64,000 bases of DNA, taken from JAKAKT01 sp041305385 (GTDB lineage Archaea; Micrarchaeota; Micrarchaeia; Burarchaeales; JAKAKT01). How positions within the stretch are numbered: position 1 is the first letter of the stretch; every line of letters begins with the position of its first letter. The stretch covers positions 1 to 64,000 of the forward strand of contig JBFYLO010000046.1 of assembly GCA_041305385.1 (NCBI GenBank), given 5' to 3'. The translations under genes were made by a program, and so were the position numbers. Under the pieces are notes generated by a model. The model was not told where the DNA came from. It made no database searches and saw only the letters and a program-made list of their open reading frames with translations. Below, in pieces: positions 16,782 through 25,186 of the stretch.

Positions 16782-17057
16782 TCACCTTAAATGAACCGGG
16801 GGTATTGTCAGCTCCTTCTCGCTGTCACCAACCCCGACTTTTACAACGCAAGCGTTTCCCCTCTTGCCAACGACTATCCCGGTCAGGCCCCTGTACCGTG
16901 GGTGGGGCATCCCGGAGTGGCCGGATTTCGGGTCGATTGAGACCCTCGCCCCATTCTTGAATTCACGGATGATTGCGCCTATGGTTACTCCGACCCTGTT
17001 CTTCTTGCGCAGAAGCCTGCTTCTCTTCGATAGCTTTCCTCGCGATCTCTTTGCCAT
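16782..17057 (-). CDS. rpl21e: Large-subunit ribosomal protein L21e
   Basis: 91 residues: a basic start (MAKRSRGKLSKRSRLLRKKN), then an SH3-like barrel with FKNGARVSIDPKSGHSGMPHPRYRGLTG, the most conserved stretch of L21e. It contacts 5S and 23S rRNA in the large subunit. This ATG is preceded by GAGGGGG, while a TATA box (GTATATAAAG) lies about 39 bases upstream. The longer reading starting at 17102 lies above that box and is rejected. It heads the operon with rpo4, DUF655 and ksgA. Confidence 0.93.
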   Translation of the reverse strand: MAKRSRGKLSKRSRLLRKKNRVGVTIGAIIREFKNGARVSIDPKSGHSGMPHPRYRGLTGIVVGKRGNACVVKVGVGDSEKELTIPPVHLR

Positions 17058-17091
17058 GCTACCCCCTCTTCGTCGAGTATGTCTCCTACCC

Positions 17092-17126
17092 TTTATATAC
17101 ATATTTAAATCATTAGGTTTATAAAT
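17092..17126. promoter_or_regulatory. Back-to-back TATA boxes of rpl21e and tbp
   Basis: TTTATATAC (17092-17100) reads GTATATAAA on the minus strand and drives rpl21e with a leader of about a dozen bases. TTTATAAAT (17118-17126) on the plus strand predicts a start near 17147, directly at or just before the TBP gene. The gap has nothing else of note. Confidence 0.65.
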
Positions 17127-17155
17127 AGTTCCAGAGTCTCTTTCGGGTGGTTCTC

Positions 17156-17467
17156 ATGGTTAAGAAGAAAGGGGTAAGCCCATCGAAAATCGATACGCGT
17201 TTTAAGATTGAAAACATTGTCGCTTCCGCGAACCTTGGCATAGAGCTCGACCTCTATTCCATAGCGCAGAAGGTCAAGGACGTCGAGTACGAGCCAGAGC
17301 AGTTCCCGGGCGCTATCCTTAAACTTAAGGACCCGAGGGCTTCGCTCCTGCTTTTCAAGAACGGAAAGATAATCTGCACGGGCTCGAAGAGCGAGAAGGA
17401 AGTGAAATTCGCCCTTGAGAGGGCAGTGAAGCTCCTGGCAGCTCACGCGAGGGCGAAGCCTGCATAG
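17156..17467 (+). CDS. tbp: TATA-binding protein consisting of a single TBP repeat
   Basis: 103 residues, about half the length of normal archaeal TBP (around 180). One repeat is complete: FKIENIVASANLGIELDLYS, then YEPEQFPGAILKL, then ASLLLFKNGKIICTGSKS and a final helix EVKFALERAVKLL. The DNA-intercalating phenylalanines are kept (FPG and LLLF). The reading frame ends with TAG and 5S rRNA starts 31 bases later, so there is no room for a second repeat and no sign of a frameshift. A functional saddle would need a homodimer or a separate second half. GTG at 17147 is an alternative leaderless start. Other TBP genes may exist elsewhere. Confidence 0.85.
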   Translation: MVKKKGVSPSKIDTRFKIENIVASANLGIELDLYSIAQKVKDVEYEPEQFPGAILKLKDPRASLLLFKNGKIICTGSKSEKEVKFALERAVKLLAAHARAKPA

Positions 17468-17498
17468 TTTTATAAACCCTGTCGGGCAGAATATCCCC

Positions 17499-17617
17499 TG
17501 GTCAGCGACCACAGGAGAGGGGAAACACCCGAACCCATTCCGAACTCGGAAGTTAAGCTCTCTCACGATGTTGCTTGTACTGCCCTTGCGGGCGGGAACG
17601 CGCATTGTTGCTGACCA
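17499..17617 (+). rRNA. rrf: 5S ribosomal RNA
   Basis: 119 bases. The ends pair: TGGTCAGC at the start with GCTGACCA at the finish (helix I). The loop B/C core ACCCGAACCCATTCCGAACT and GAAGTTAAGCTC is diagnostic of 5S rRNA. A TATA box (TTTTATAAA near 17468-17476) lies about 27 bases upstream, so it is transcribed on its own. It lies alone, without 16S or 23S genes nearby, which is common in DPANN and other archaea with scattered rRNA genes. Confidence 0.93.
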
Positions 17618-17710
17618 TTTTACAACCCTTAGCGTAGGCCTTAGAGGAACCGAGTTTCATTAACACCGGCAACTATAACCTTTTTATTCGCCTTTTGTCA
17701 TAATATCGGC

Positions 17711-18676
17711 ATGCTTAGAGAGAAACAGACTTCTAATCAGGGTGTTCCCCATGTGAATACCTACGATTTGATTAGAAACAGCCCCTTCCTCAGGGAACAT
17801 GGAGCTAAGGCAGTTGACCGTTTTATGAAAGCCTTGGACCGAGGAGATGCAGTGCAGATAGAAAAGGAATCTAACCTGCTCCAAAGAGTGCACTCCCTCT
17901 CCGAGAAAAGCAAAAGTCTATTCTTTTCCGAAGAACGCCAGGCGAACCTGGAGTGGATACTGGCCAGAAGCCTGGACTCCGGAAGGCTTCCGTTAGTCTC
18001 TTACGAAAGGACCAACACGTTTACTCCCATCGGGCATAAACCTCCGACCATTGAAGAGCAGGTGAGAACTCTGGGATATGATTTGAGCCCAACGGCACCT
18101 GGAGGAAAAGCAAACATTCCTGGTCCAGTAGCCAACGGTCCTTTAGATAAAGAAATCCGAAAACAGATAGCAAACGAGGAGAGCGATAATGCGATTGCAT
18201 ATAAGAAGACCCTGGACGAAATACGAGAAGCAAACAAACATTCTGACAAAACTGGAATTGAAAAAACAATGTTCGAGAAAATGCTCGCCGGCGAACTGCC
18301 CCCCGCCCAGATGAATGTTTTCAAATATACGGACCCAGCCGGGGAAACGAAGAGCATAGCAATTGTCTACTATATCAACGAAGAAGGCGCATTCGTGCCC
18401 CTCGGGGAACTCAAGAAAGAATTCGTCTCAGATTCAATGCGAATAGACCGGGAGACCGCAGACCGAGCCAGCGCCTTCTATAATGACGACAAGGCCGGGA
18501 ACTTCGGGAGTTATTCCCCGGCTGTCGAGGATGACCCGATTGCAGCAGTCAACAAAACAGTTGGCAAGCAGTCAGCCAAGGCAATTGTTTTCTACGAAGC
18601 GGGGATGGGAGCGATGGAGCGCATTGCCTCCATAACAGATGAAGAGATAAAAAGAGTCATTTCAGGAAAAGCCTAA
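17711..18676 (+). CDS. Hypothetical soluble protein
   Basis: 321 residues, hydrophilic, without signal peptide or membrane segments. It starts with a helical region (TYDLIRNSPFLREHGAKAVDRFMKAL), followed by a proline/glycine-rich stretch near residues 115-150 and a mixed alpha/beta C-terminal half (MNVFKYTDPAGETKSIAIVYYI). I recognise no family or catalytic motif. A TTTTTATT box lies about 27 bases before the ATG, which fits a leaderless monocistronic gene. It sits between 5S rRNA and a small convergent gene. Confidence 0.55.
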   Translation: MLREKQTSNQGVPHVNTYDLIRNSPFLREHGAKAVDRFMKALDRGDAVQIEKESNLLQRVHSLSEKSKSLFFSEERQANLEWILARSLDSGRLPLVSYERTNTFTPIGHKPPTIEEQVRTLGYDLSPTAPGGKANIPGPVANGPLDKEIRKQIANEESDNAIAYKKTLDEIREANKHSDKTGIEKTMFEKMLAGELPPAQMNVFKYTDPAGETKSIAIVYYINEEGAFVPLGELKKEFVSDSMRIDRETADRASAFYNDDKAGNFGSYSPAVEDDPIAAVNKTVGKQSAKAIVFYEAGMGAMERIASITDEEIKRVISGKA

Positions 18677-18682
18677 TTCCAG

Positions 18683-18883
18683 CTACCCCCCGCCACTAAC
18701 TGTAAGGGCCGTCCCAACTCCAGCAAGAGTGGCCCCTGCTCCGACTAACCCCCCATCGCTTAAACCTAGGGGCGGGTTCATCCCGAAGATTATGCTCATT
18801 CCCCCAGCAACGCCTGCGGCCATCATGGTCCAGCCAGTAGCCACCATGAAGAACCCTCGCCATCCTCCTCCCCCTGCAGCCAT
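18683..18883 (-). CDS. Small glycine-rich membrane protein
   Basis: 66 residues: Gly-rich start (AAGGGGWRG), two hydrophobic helices (FFMVATGWTMMAAGVAGGMSI and LVGAGATLAGVGTALTVSG) and a short turn between. No family is recognised. Support for a real gene is a TTTTATA box about 28 bases before the ATG and an AAGGGG ribosome site. The stop is convergent with the preceding gene, six bases away. Low-complexity composition means it could be spurious. Confidence 0.45.
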   Translation of the reverse strand: MAAGGGGWRGFFMVATGWTMMAAGVAGGMSIIFGMNPPLGLSDGGLVGAGATLAGVGTALTVSGGG

Positions 18884-18921
18884 GGTACCCCTTTTTGGTG
18901 AATCCAGTATAAAATACTAAC

Positions 18922-19722
18922 CTACTGCCATCTCCCGAGCTTCAGTGAGAATATCCTCGGCGGGCTTCGCTTGTGCGATGATGAGGTCACCAGTTTGTAG
19001 AGCTTTCTTACTTTCTTCTCCTTTCCCACTTCTTTTATGATGTCTCCCCCATCCATCCCGAGCTCAACGAACATCCCGAGCACCTGGTCCGCGAAACCGT
19101 AGGAGAATCCTAGCTCGCCTTCGTCAGTCTGGTTTTTCCAGAGCCCGGCAGTCGGAGTCTTTTTTATTATCCTCTCCGGAACCCCGAGCCAGCGGGCAAG
19201 CTCCGCCACCTGCCACTTGTAAAGGTCGCCGATGGGGAGCAGGTCCGCCCCCCCATCCCCGTATTTCGTGAAATACCCGAGCAGGAGCTCGCTCTTGTTC
19301 CCAGTCCCGAGCACAAGGTAATCTTTACAGGACGCAGTCCCGTAGAGGAGTATCATTCTGGTCCTCGCAGCAATATTCCCAGAATCAACTTTCGAGCATC
19401 TCTTTCCCCTAGTTTTCTCAAGAAGCTCCTCGAGAGCCTCGGTTCCCGATTTTATGTCGATTGTTTTGTATTCGATTCCAACCCTCTTGGCAACCTCAAC
19501 AGCATCCATTGTCTCCTCTGGAAAGACATCCCCATTTGGCATAACCAGCCCTAGGACGTTCTTTTTTCCCAGGGCCCTGGCTGCAAGCATCGCGCAGACA
19601 GCGGAATCGATTCCTCCGCTCACTCCCAACACAACTCCTTTTCTCCCGGAATTTCGGACATAGTCCCTAATCCCACTGAGTATAAGTTTCCCAGCGCGTT
19701 CAGGGCCGAAGCCGGTTTTCAA
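18922..19722 (-). CDS. nadE: NAD+ synthetase, ammonia-dependent
   Basis: 266 residues. NadE converts deamido-NAD to NAD+ with ATP and ammonia. The ATP pyrophosphatase loop SGGIDSA (35-41) is clear. Further family motifs: LGTGNKSELLLGYFTKYGDG and LLPIGDLYKWQVAELARWLGVPERIIKKTPTAGLW (read in parts). There is no glutaminase domain, so ammonia is the nitrogen donor. The start is TTG, overlapping the TGA of the P-type ATPase as TTGA; no nearby ATG keeps the N-terminus. The C-terminal tail after KRSPPR is short. Confidence 0.92.
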   Translation of the reverse strand: MKTGFGPERAGKLILSGIRDYVRNSGRKGVVLGVSGGIDSAVCAMLAARALGKKNVLGLVMPNGDVFPEETMDAVEVAKRVGIEYKTIDIKSGTEALEELLEKTRGKRCSKVDSGNIAARTRMILLYGTASCKDYLVLGTGNKSELLLGYFTKYGDGGADLLPIGDLYKWQVAELARWLGVPERIIKKTPTAGLWKNQTDEGELGFSYGFADQVLGMFVELGMDGGDIIKEVGKEKKVRKLYKLVTSSSHKRSPPRIFSLKLGRWQ

Positions 19723-22325
19723 GCAACCGCCCCCCCGCCCGCGCGCTTCTCATCGATTCTCCTAAGGAAAAACTTTCTCGCCTCCTCTGCCAAAATCACT
19801 GTGCTCGCAACCCCGACTATGAGAATCCAGTCTTCGAATTCCAGTGGAGCGGTTTTGAAAACCTCTTGCAGGGCGGGCGTGTAGATGATGAGCAGCTGAA
19901 GCACAGCCGAGGCAGCGAGCGCGAGCATCAGGTACTTGTTGCGCCAGAACTCCTTTATGAACGAATCCCGGTTGGACCTGCAGTTGAGCGCGTTGAAGAG
20001 CTGGAATACGACGAATCCGGTGAATGCGATTGTTCCGGTTTCAGCAGGGTCCCTTTTTTCTGCGAGCAGGAGAAGAAAGATGGTGCCAGCGCACATCATC
20101 ACCCCGGTTGTCAAAACACCTACGGACAGGCCTGAAATGATGCTGTCTTTCGGGTTGCGGGGCTTTCTCTTCATTATCTCTCCCCTCGTAGGCTCGAGCC
20201 CAAGCGCGAGCGCGGGCGGGCCGTCCATTATTATGTTTATCCAGAGCAGCTGGAGCGGAGTAAACGGCATCGGAAGGCGAGTAAACGTCACTATGAACAT
20301 CGTTGCGACTGCTGCAACATTAGTCGAGAACTGGAAGCGCACGAAGTTCCTGATGTTGTCATAGATATTCCGGCCATACTTCACGGCGCGGACTATTGTC
20401 GCGAAATTATCATCTGCAAGAACGACATCCGAAGATTCCTTGGCAACATCGGTCCCGGAGCCCATCGCCACCCCAACATCCGCCTTCTTGATTCCAGGGA
20501 CATCATTCACTCCGTCTCCAGTCATTGCTACGATGTTGCCGCTCAACTGAAGCGCATTGACGATGCGGAGCTTCTGTTCAGGCAGGACTCGGGCGTAGAT
20601 GCTCACCGACTCGGATATGGCATGCAGCTCCCTGTCGCTTATCGAGTTCATCTCAGCCCCGGTGACAACCCTGTCGCCCTTCTTGAATATTCCAACTTCC
20701 CCGGCAATCGCCATCGCAGTCACCGGATTGTCCCCAGTTATCATAACGACCCTGATTCCAGCCTCCTTGCAATGGCGGACAGACTCGTAAACATCCTCTC
20801 TCGGAGGGTCAATCATGCCCACGAGCCCGAGAAAAACAAGGTCCTCATCAGTCGCCTTTCCCCTCTTGTCGAGCTTTCTATATGCAAAGGCGAGGACCCT
20901 GAGTCCCTGCTTCGCAAGCTCCTCATTCTCAGCAGCGAGCCGTTGGGCATCCGCCTTTCTCATCGCCCCTTCCCCGTCCTCAGTCATGAGGCGCGTTGAC
21001 CTCTCGACGATGGATTCAAAGGCGCCCTTCACGAAGACAAACTTGCCGGACCTCTTACTATTCACAGAGACCATGAGCTTCTTCTTCGAGTCGAACAGGG
21101 GCTCGTTCTCCCCGGGCGTCGCCTTCCTGATTCCCACGTACTCAAGCCCAGCTTTCTCTGCAAGAACGAGCAGTGCGACTTCAGTTGGGTCTCCGACAAC
21201 CTCCGCCCTGCCCCCCTTTCTTGATATCGAAGAGGCGTTGCAAAGGACCGCAGCCTCGAGCAAGAGCGCGAGGGTCCCAACAGGCTTTCCCATGGGCTCC
21301 CCGTCCATGATGAGCCTTCCTGGTCCGTCATACCCCTCCCCAGTAACCTCTACTTCCTTCATGTCTACAAACACTTTTCGGACAGTCATCTTGTTCTGCG
21401 TTATCGTTCCGGTCTTGTCCGTGCAAATGACTGTCACGCTCCCCAACGATTCGACTGCCAGGAGCTTCCTCACGATCGCATTTCTGGCAGCCATCTTTTT
21501 CATCCCGATTGCAAGCGTTATGGTGACAGTCGTCGCTAGTCCCTCTGGGACGGATGCAACTGCAAGCGTGACTGCAATCAGGAACATCTCACCCCAGGGC
21601 TTCGGATAAAGCAGCGTGCCGACAATGAAAACTACGAAGCAGGAGACGATGCCCGCGAATCCCACCCGGCTTGCAAGCCAATCGAGCTTCCTCTGGAGCG
21701 GGGTTTTGTCCTCCCTCACCATTATCGTCTTGACTATCCTTCCCATCTCCGTGCCCATGCCGGTCTCCTTTACGAGGCACGTTCCCTTGCCACGGGCAAT
21801 CACCGTTCCCATGTAAAGGCGCCTCCCTTCACCCTCCACGCCAGCGTCCTTCTCTACAGTGGTGGACTCGCCGGTCAGCATCGACTCATCCACAAGGAGC
21901 CCAGTTGATTTCAATATCTCCAGGTCAGCAGGCACCTTGTCCCCTTCGCAAACAATCACGAGGTCCCCGGGAACAATCTCCCTGGTGTCAATTATCCGCT
22001 CCTCTCCATCCCTAACCACCCGCGCCTTGAGTGCAGTCATCTTGATGAGGCTCTCCATCGCCTGCTCTCCCCTGTACTCCTGCATGACGCTCAGGCAGAC
22101 GGAGAGCATGGCAGCTATGAATATGGCGATTGCCTCGAGCTGGTCTCCGATGTAGAGGGAAATGGCTGCCGCCGCCAAAAGAAGCATTATGATGAAGTTG
22201 TTGAACTGGTCGAGAAACAGCCCGAGAAGTGTGACCTTGCCCTTCCGCTCCAGCTCGTTCGGCCCGAATTTCGCAAGCCTCTCCGCAGCTTCAACGCTTG
22301 AAAGCCCTAGGTTTTCCAAATTCAC
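19719..22325 (-). CDS. P2-type Ca2+/Mn2+-transporting ATPase (PMR1/SERCA-like)
   Basis: 868 residues, full length. Motifs in order: N-terminal cation ATPase domain (LSSVEAAERLAKFGPNEL), actuator TGES, TM4 VPEGL, phosphorylation site DKTGT with following ITQNKMTV, the nucleotide-binding domain, hinge TGDGVNDVPGIKKADVGVAMG, and six C-terminal helices. TM6 has LLWINIIMDGPPALALGLEP. The Met-Asp pair is like PMR1-type pumps with one Ca/Mn site. It exports divalent cations from the cytoplasm. GTG start, lying just after the helicase stop, and overlapping nadE at its end: a three-gene operon. Confidence 0.88.
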   Translation of the reverse strand: MNLENLGLSSVEAAERLAKFGPNELERKGKVTLLGLFLDQFNNFIIMLLLAAAAISLYIGDQLEAIAIFIAAMLSVCLSVMQEYRGEQAMESLIKMTALKARVVRDGEERIIDTREIVPGDLVIVCEGDKVPADLEILKSTGLLVDESMLTGESTTVEKDAGVEGEGRRLYMGTVIARGKGTCLVKETGMGTEMGRIVKTIMVREDKTPLQRKLDWLASRVGFAGIVSCFVVFIVGTLLYPKPWGEMFLIAVTLAVASVPEGLATTVTITLAIGMKKMAARNAIVRKLLAVESLGSVTVICTDKTGTITQNKMTVRKVFVDMKEVEVTGEGYDGPGRLIMDGEPMGKPVGTLALLLEAAVLCNASSISRKGGRAEVVGDPTEVALLVLAEKAGLEYVGIRKATPGENEPLFDSKKKLMVSVNSKRSGKFVFVKGAFESIVERSTRLMTEDGEGAMRKADAQRLAAENEELAKQGLRVLAFAYRKLDKRGKATDEDLVFLGLVGMIDPPREDVYESVRHCKEAGIRVVMITGDNPVTAMAIAGEVGIFKKGDRVVTGAEMNSISDRELHAISESVSIYARVLPEQKLRIVNALQLSGNIVAMTGDGVNDVPGIKKADVGVAMGSGTDVAKESSDVVLADDNFATIVRAVKYGRNIYDNIRNFVRFQFSTNVAAVATMFIVTFTRLPMPFTPLQLLWINIIMDGPPALALGLEPTRGEIMKRKPRNPKDSIISGLSVGVLTTGVMMCAGTIFLLLLAEKRDPAETGTIAFTGFVVFQLFNALNCRSNRDSFIKEFWRNKYLMLALAASAVLQLLIIYTPALQEVFKTAPLEFEDWILIVGVASTVILAEEARKFFLRRIDEKRAGGGAVA

Positions 22326-22330
22326 ACCGC

Positions 22331-23929
22331 CTAAACATAGTCGCTTATCTTAGTCTGCCCCCCAGACTGCCCTTTCTCCGCTTGCGCTTTTAATTCTTTT
22401 TCCTTTCTTTTGGGCCCGGTCCCACTACCCCTCCTTTCTCCTTCAGCCACTTCATCCCGTTTTATCCTGTCTATCGCCCCCATCATCTTCTTCTCCTTTC
22501 TTCTTGAAACCCAATAATACGCCTCATCCCTCGTTCCCCGTGTTACGAGCACCAACACCTCCCCGGCCCTCGTCCTCGCGGTCCTTCCCCTTCTCTGGAT
22601 GCTCCTTATCTCGCTCGCCACAGGCTCGTAGAATATCACGCAGTCAACTGAAGGGATGTCAAGGCCCTCTTCCCCGATTTGGGTCGCGACAAGGACGTTG
22701 TATTCGCCCGCCCTGAATCTTTCAATGGTCTCCTTCTGCTCCTTCTGCGAGACTCCGTCCTTCTTCCCGACAAACCGGACAGGCTTCACGCCAGGAATTT
22801 TTCCAAGGTCCTCCACAACTCTCCGTATCTGGTCCCGGTATTGCACAAACACGATGAACGTCTTGCTCTCCCTCTCGATGATAAGCTCCCGCAGCCTCTC
22901 CATCTTCGGGTGCTCGATGTCGGAATTCCGCGCAATTTCGAGAATCCCGTTCAGCTCCTCATCTGCCAGAAGCCTCTGGACGGCCTTGCTCTTCTCCTCC
23001 CGCCCCCCCATTCTCTCGAAGAAGTCAAGGAAGGTTCCGACTCCCTGCGTCTCGAGGAGCTCGTGCGCATGAAGGAGATTGAAGAGCTCCGCATACCTTG
23101 AGAGCGCAGAGTACCTCCACCCTCCCCCGGAACGCTCGATTTTCCCCCTCAGCTCAATCAGCTTCCTCTTGGACAGCTTTTTCGGGTTCCCGACCAGTCC
23201 CAGTTTCACAAACATCCCGGCCCGCTTCTCGATAAGCGCTTCGAGCCCGAACTTCATCCCCTCAATCGACTCTGGCAGCTCGACCCCGACCCACTTGATG
23301 CTCACTGGCTGGACATAATCCTTTACGTCATCGTCTTCCTCGCCCCTGATTTCCACTTTGCTTATCCCGAGGGTTTCCATTATCACCCTTATCTTCCTCT
23401 CATCCGCCCCAGGCGAAGCAGTGAGGGCGAGCGCCATAACCCCGTTTTCCTTGCACTTGCCAGCCACATAAGTATACGCGTATTTCCCGACGCACCGATG
23501 CGCCTCATCAAAGACGACAAGGCCCACGCCCCCAAGGCTCGCCCTGGATGTTTTCAAATCGTTCTCGAGCGTCTGGGGAGTCGCGAGTGCAACAGTTGCG
23601 TCCTTCCAAAGCTCGGCCCTTTTTTTCGCAGGGGTTGCCCCAGTTATGAGAATTACCCGACTCCCCTCCAAATTCATCAGTTCCGTTATCGTTTTTCTGT
23701 GCTGCTCAGCGAGGGGCTTTGTCGGCGCGAGCAGGATAATCTTTTTCCCCTCCCCGAGATGCTTCGCCATCACCAGGGCTGCGATGAGCGTCTTTCCCAT
23801 TCCAGTCGGAAGAACGACCAGGGTGTTCTCGAGCTTCGCCTTCTCGGCAATGGCTAGCTGGTAATCCCTCGGAACAGGGGCATTTTCTTTGAAAATCTTA
23901 TCTCGCACCAAATCTCTCCAATGGGCCAA
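22331..23929 (-). CDS. Hef/FANCM-type superfamily 2 DNA helicase without nuclease domain
   Basis: 532 residues. Helicase motifs: Q-motif region PRDYQLAIAEKA, Walker A LPTGMGKT, DEAH box VVFDEAHRC, TASPG, and motif VI QRRGRTAR. The insertion between the two RecA-like lobes is the Hef-specific helical domain. Hef acts on stalled forks; Euryarchaeal Hef carries a C-terminal XPF-like nuclease, which is missing here, as in many archaea with separate subunits. The tail ends GQTKISDYV, which fits a PCNA-interacting peptide (Q, I, Y). TTG start, with AATAAAA about 24 bases upstream. Confidence 0.85.
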   Translation of the reverse strand: MAHWRDLVRDKIFKENAPVPRDYQLAIAEKAKLENTLVVLPTGMGKTLIAALVMAKHLGEGKKIILLAPTKPLAEQHRKTITELMNLEGSRVILITGATPAKKRAELWKDATVALATPQTLENDLKTSRASLGGVGLVVFDEAHRCVGKYAYTYVAGKCKENGVMALALTASPGADERKIRVIMETLGISKVEIRGEEDDDVKDYVQPVSIKWVGVELPESIEGMKFGLEALIEKRAGMFVKLGLVGNPKKLSKRKLIELRGKIERSGGGWRYSALSRYAELFNLLHAHELLETQGVGTFLDFFERMGGREEKSKAVQRLLADEELNGILEIARNSDIEHPKMERLRELIIERESKTFIVFVQYRDQIRRVVEDLGKIPGVKPVRFVGKKDGVSQKEQKETIERFRAGEYNVLVATQIGEEGLDIPSVDCVIFYEPVASEIRSIQRRGRTARTRAGEVLVLVTRGTRDEAYYWVSRRKEKKMMGAIDRIKRDEVAEGERRGSGTGPKRKEKELKAQAEKGQSGGQTKISDYV

Positions 23930-24031
23930 AAAAAGCCCAACAGGGTTTTATTCGCCGAGAACGCTTATTAAAATTCCCATTTTTCGAAAGATATTTAAAA
24001 CCTAACAGTGCGAACGTAACCTTGTGAGTTT

Positions 24032-24229
24032 ATGGCTGTGTTGCCAAAGGCACCAATTGAGCGTTTGATAAGGAAGGCCGGGGCGGACCGCGTTTCCGAT
24101 GATGCTGCCGAGGCGCTGGCCAACATTCTCGAGGACCTGGCTGCTGAAATTTCAATGAAGGCGGTGAAGCTTGCCAAGCACGCCGGCAGAAAGACCGTAA
24201 CCGAGGATGACATAAAGCTCGCCCGCTGA
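24032..24229 (+). CDS. Archaeal histone
   Basis: 65 residues, the minimal archaeal histone fold: LPKAPIERLIRKAGADRVS, the central helix AAEALANILEDLAAEISMKAV, then LAKHAGRKTVTEDDIKLA. The RKTVTxDDI loop is diagnostic. It dimerises and wraps DNA in the nucleoid. There are no N- or C-terminal tails. An ATATTTAAAA box lies about 35 bases before the ATG. Divergent to the helicase operon and upstream of an exported protein gene. Confidence 0.95.
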   Translation: MAVLPKAPIERLIRKAGADRVSDDAAEALANILEDLAAEISMKAVKLAKHAGRKTVTEDDIKLAR

Positions 24230-24309
24230 TTCTCCTGGCCCGCCATATCGCCTAGAAACATATTTATTCCAGTTTGTCCACAATTAACAGCGCTAAAGAG
24301 GTGGTTATC

Positions 24310-25128
24310 GTGAGAGGAATCATGTTTGTTCTCGCGCTTCTTGCGCTCTCGATGTCTGTTTTTGCATTCGACTTAATCGTGAATAACATATACTACTACC
24401 CGCAAAATCCAACGCCTGGCAGTTTGATTCCCGTAATCGTAGAGGTAATGAATATCGGTAACTCAACTGCGAACTCATCAATGACTGGCCTGGTCGTCGA
24501 CGGGGCGTTATATGGGGCACGCATGGTCGGCCCGATTCAACCAATGCAAGCAGCATACGCGAACTTCACTTACAATGTTACGGCATCACCGAATCCGCAC
24601 ACTCTTGCTGGAGTCGCCGACTACTTCAAGGCAATTTCGGAGACGAATGAGAACAATAACCAGAAGGTAGTTTATCTCACAGTGACAATCCCCATCTACT
24701 GCGGGGACGGCATCTGCAACGGGAACGAAACCTACTATTCCTGCCCGAGTGATTGCCCGCCACCAATCTACTGCGGGGACGGCATCTGCAACGGGAACGA
24801 AACCTGCAGCACCTGCCCAGGAGACTGCGGCCTATGCCCGAACTGCACTCCGCAGTGGTACTGCAAGAACCCGAACACAAGGGCTTACAAGAGTTCCACC
24901 TGTCAGGTGACGTATTTCCCATGCGGCAACAACTACTGCTGCAATAACGGAAAATGCATTAAGGACCTCTCTAACAAGTGCAGGAACGTGCAAATCAGCT
25001 ATGCAGACGATGCGCTGGCACAAATGAAAGGCGCGCAATTACAGCTGAGCGCGCTGGCGTCCCTCCTTCTCGCAGCCCTAGTGGGAATCGTGCTCTATTC
25101 CTTCATGAAGATGGAGTCGCACCTCTAG
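24310..25128 (+). CDS. Exported CARDB-type protein with cysteine-rich repeats and C-terminal membrane anchor
   Basis: 272 residues. Signal peptide (MFVLALLALSMSVFA), then a CARDB-like beta domain (VNNIYYYPQNPTPGSLIPVIVEVMNIGNSTANSS, seen in pieces). Two nearly identical Cys repeats begin IYCGDGICNGNET, followed by a cysteine-rich part (PQWYCKN...CNNGKC) and a membrane helix near residues 245-265. The GTG start has GAGGTGG five bases upstream. It is likely a surface adhesion or stalk protein; ligand unknown. A hairpin follows the stop. Confidence 0.65.
   Translation: MRGIMFVLALLALSMSVFAFDLIVNNIYYYPQNPTPGSLIPVIVEVMNIGNSTANSSMTGLVVDGALYGARMVGPIQPMQAAYANFTYNVTASPNPHTLAGVADYFKAISETNENNNQKVVYLTVTIPIYCGDGICNGNETYYSCPSDCPPPIYCGDGICNGNETCSTCPGDCGLCPNCTPQWYCKNPNTRAYKSSTCQVTYFPCGNNYCCNNGKCIKDLSNKCRNVQISYADDALAQMKGAQLQLSALASLLLAALVGIVLYSFMKMESHL
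24694..24805 (+). repeat. In-frame 72-bp tandem duplication within the cysteine-rich protein gene
   Basis: The 40 bases at 24694-24733 recur without a mismatch at 24766-24805, offset by 72 bases (24 codons). They encode the IYCGDGICNGNET modules. Perfect identity at synonymous sites suggests recent duplication or gene conversion; the intervening bases differ. Confidence 0.85.
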
Positions 25129-25133
25129 GCACA

Positions 25134-25171
25134 ATGGGGCCCCCCTAGGTGCCCCATTTAAATTCTTTTTT
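25134..25171 (+). terminator. Hairpin after the cysteine-rich protein gene
   Basis: ATGGGGC (25134-25140) pairs with GCCCCAT (25151-25157) around a ten-base loop, and a run of six T follows. It also overlaps the ATTTAAAT box that precedes pgiA by about 30 bases, so terminator and next promoter are nested. Confidence 0.5.
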
Positions 25172-25186
25172 CCCCAATTCTTTCCC

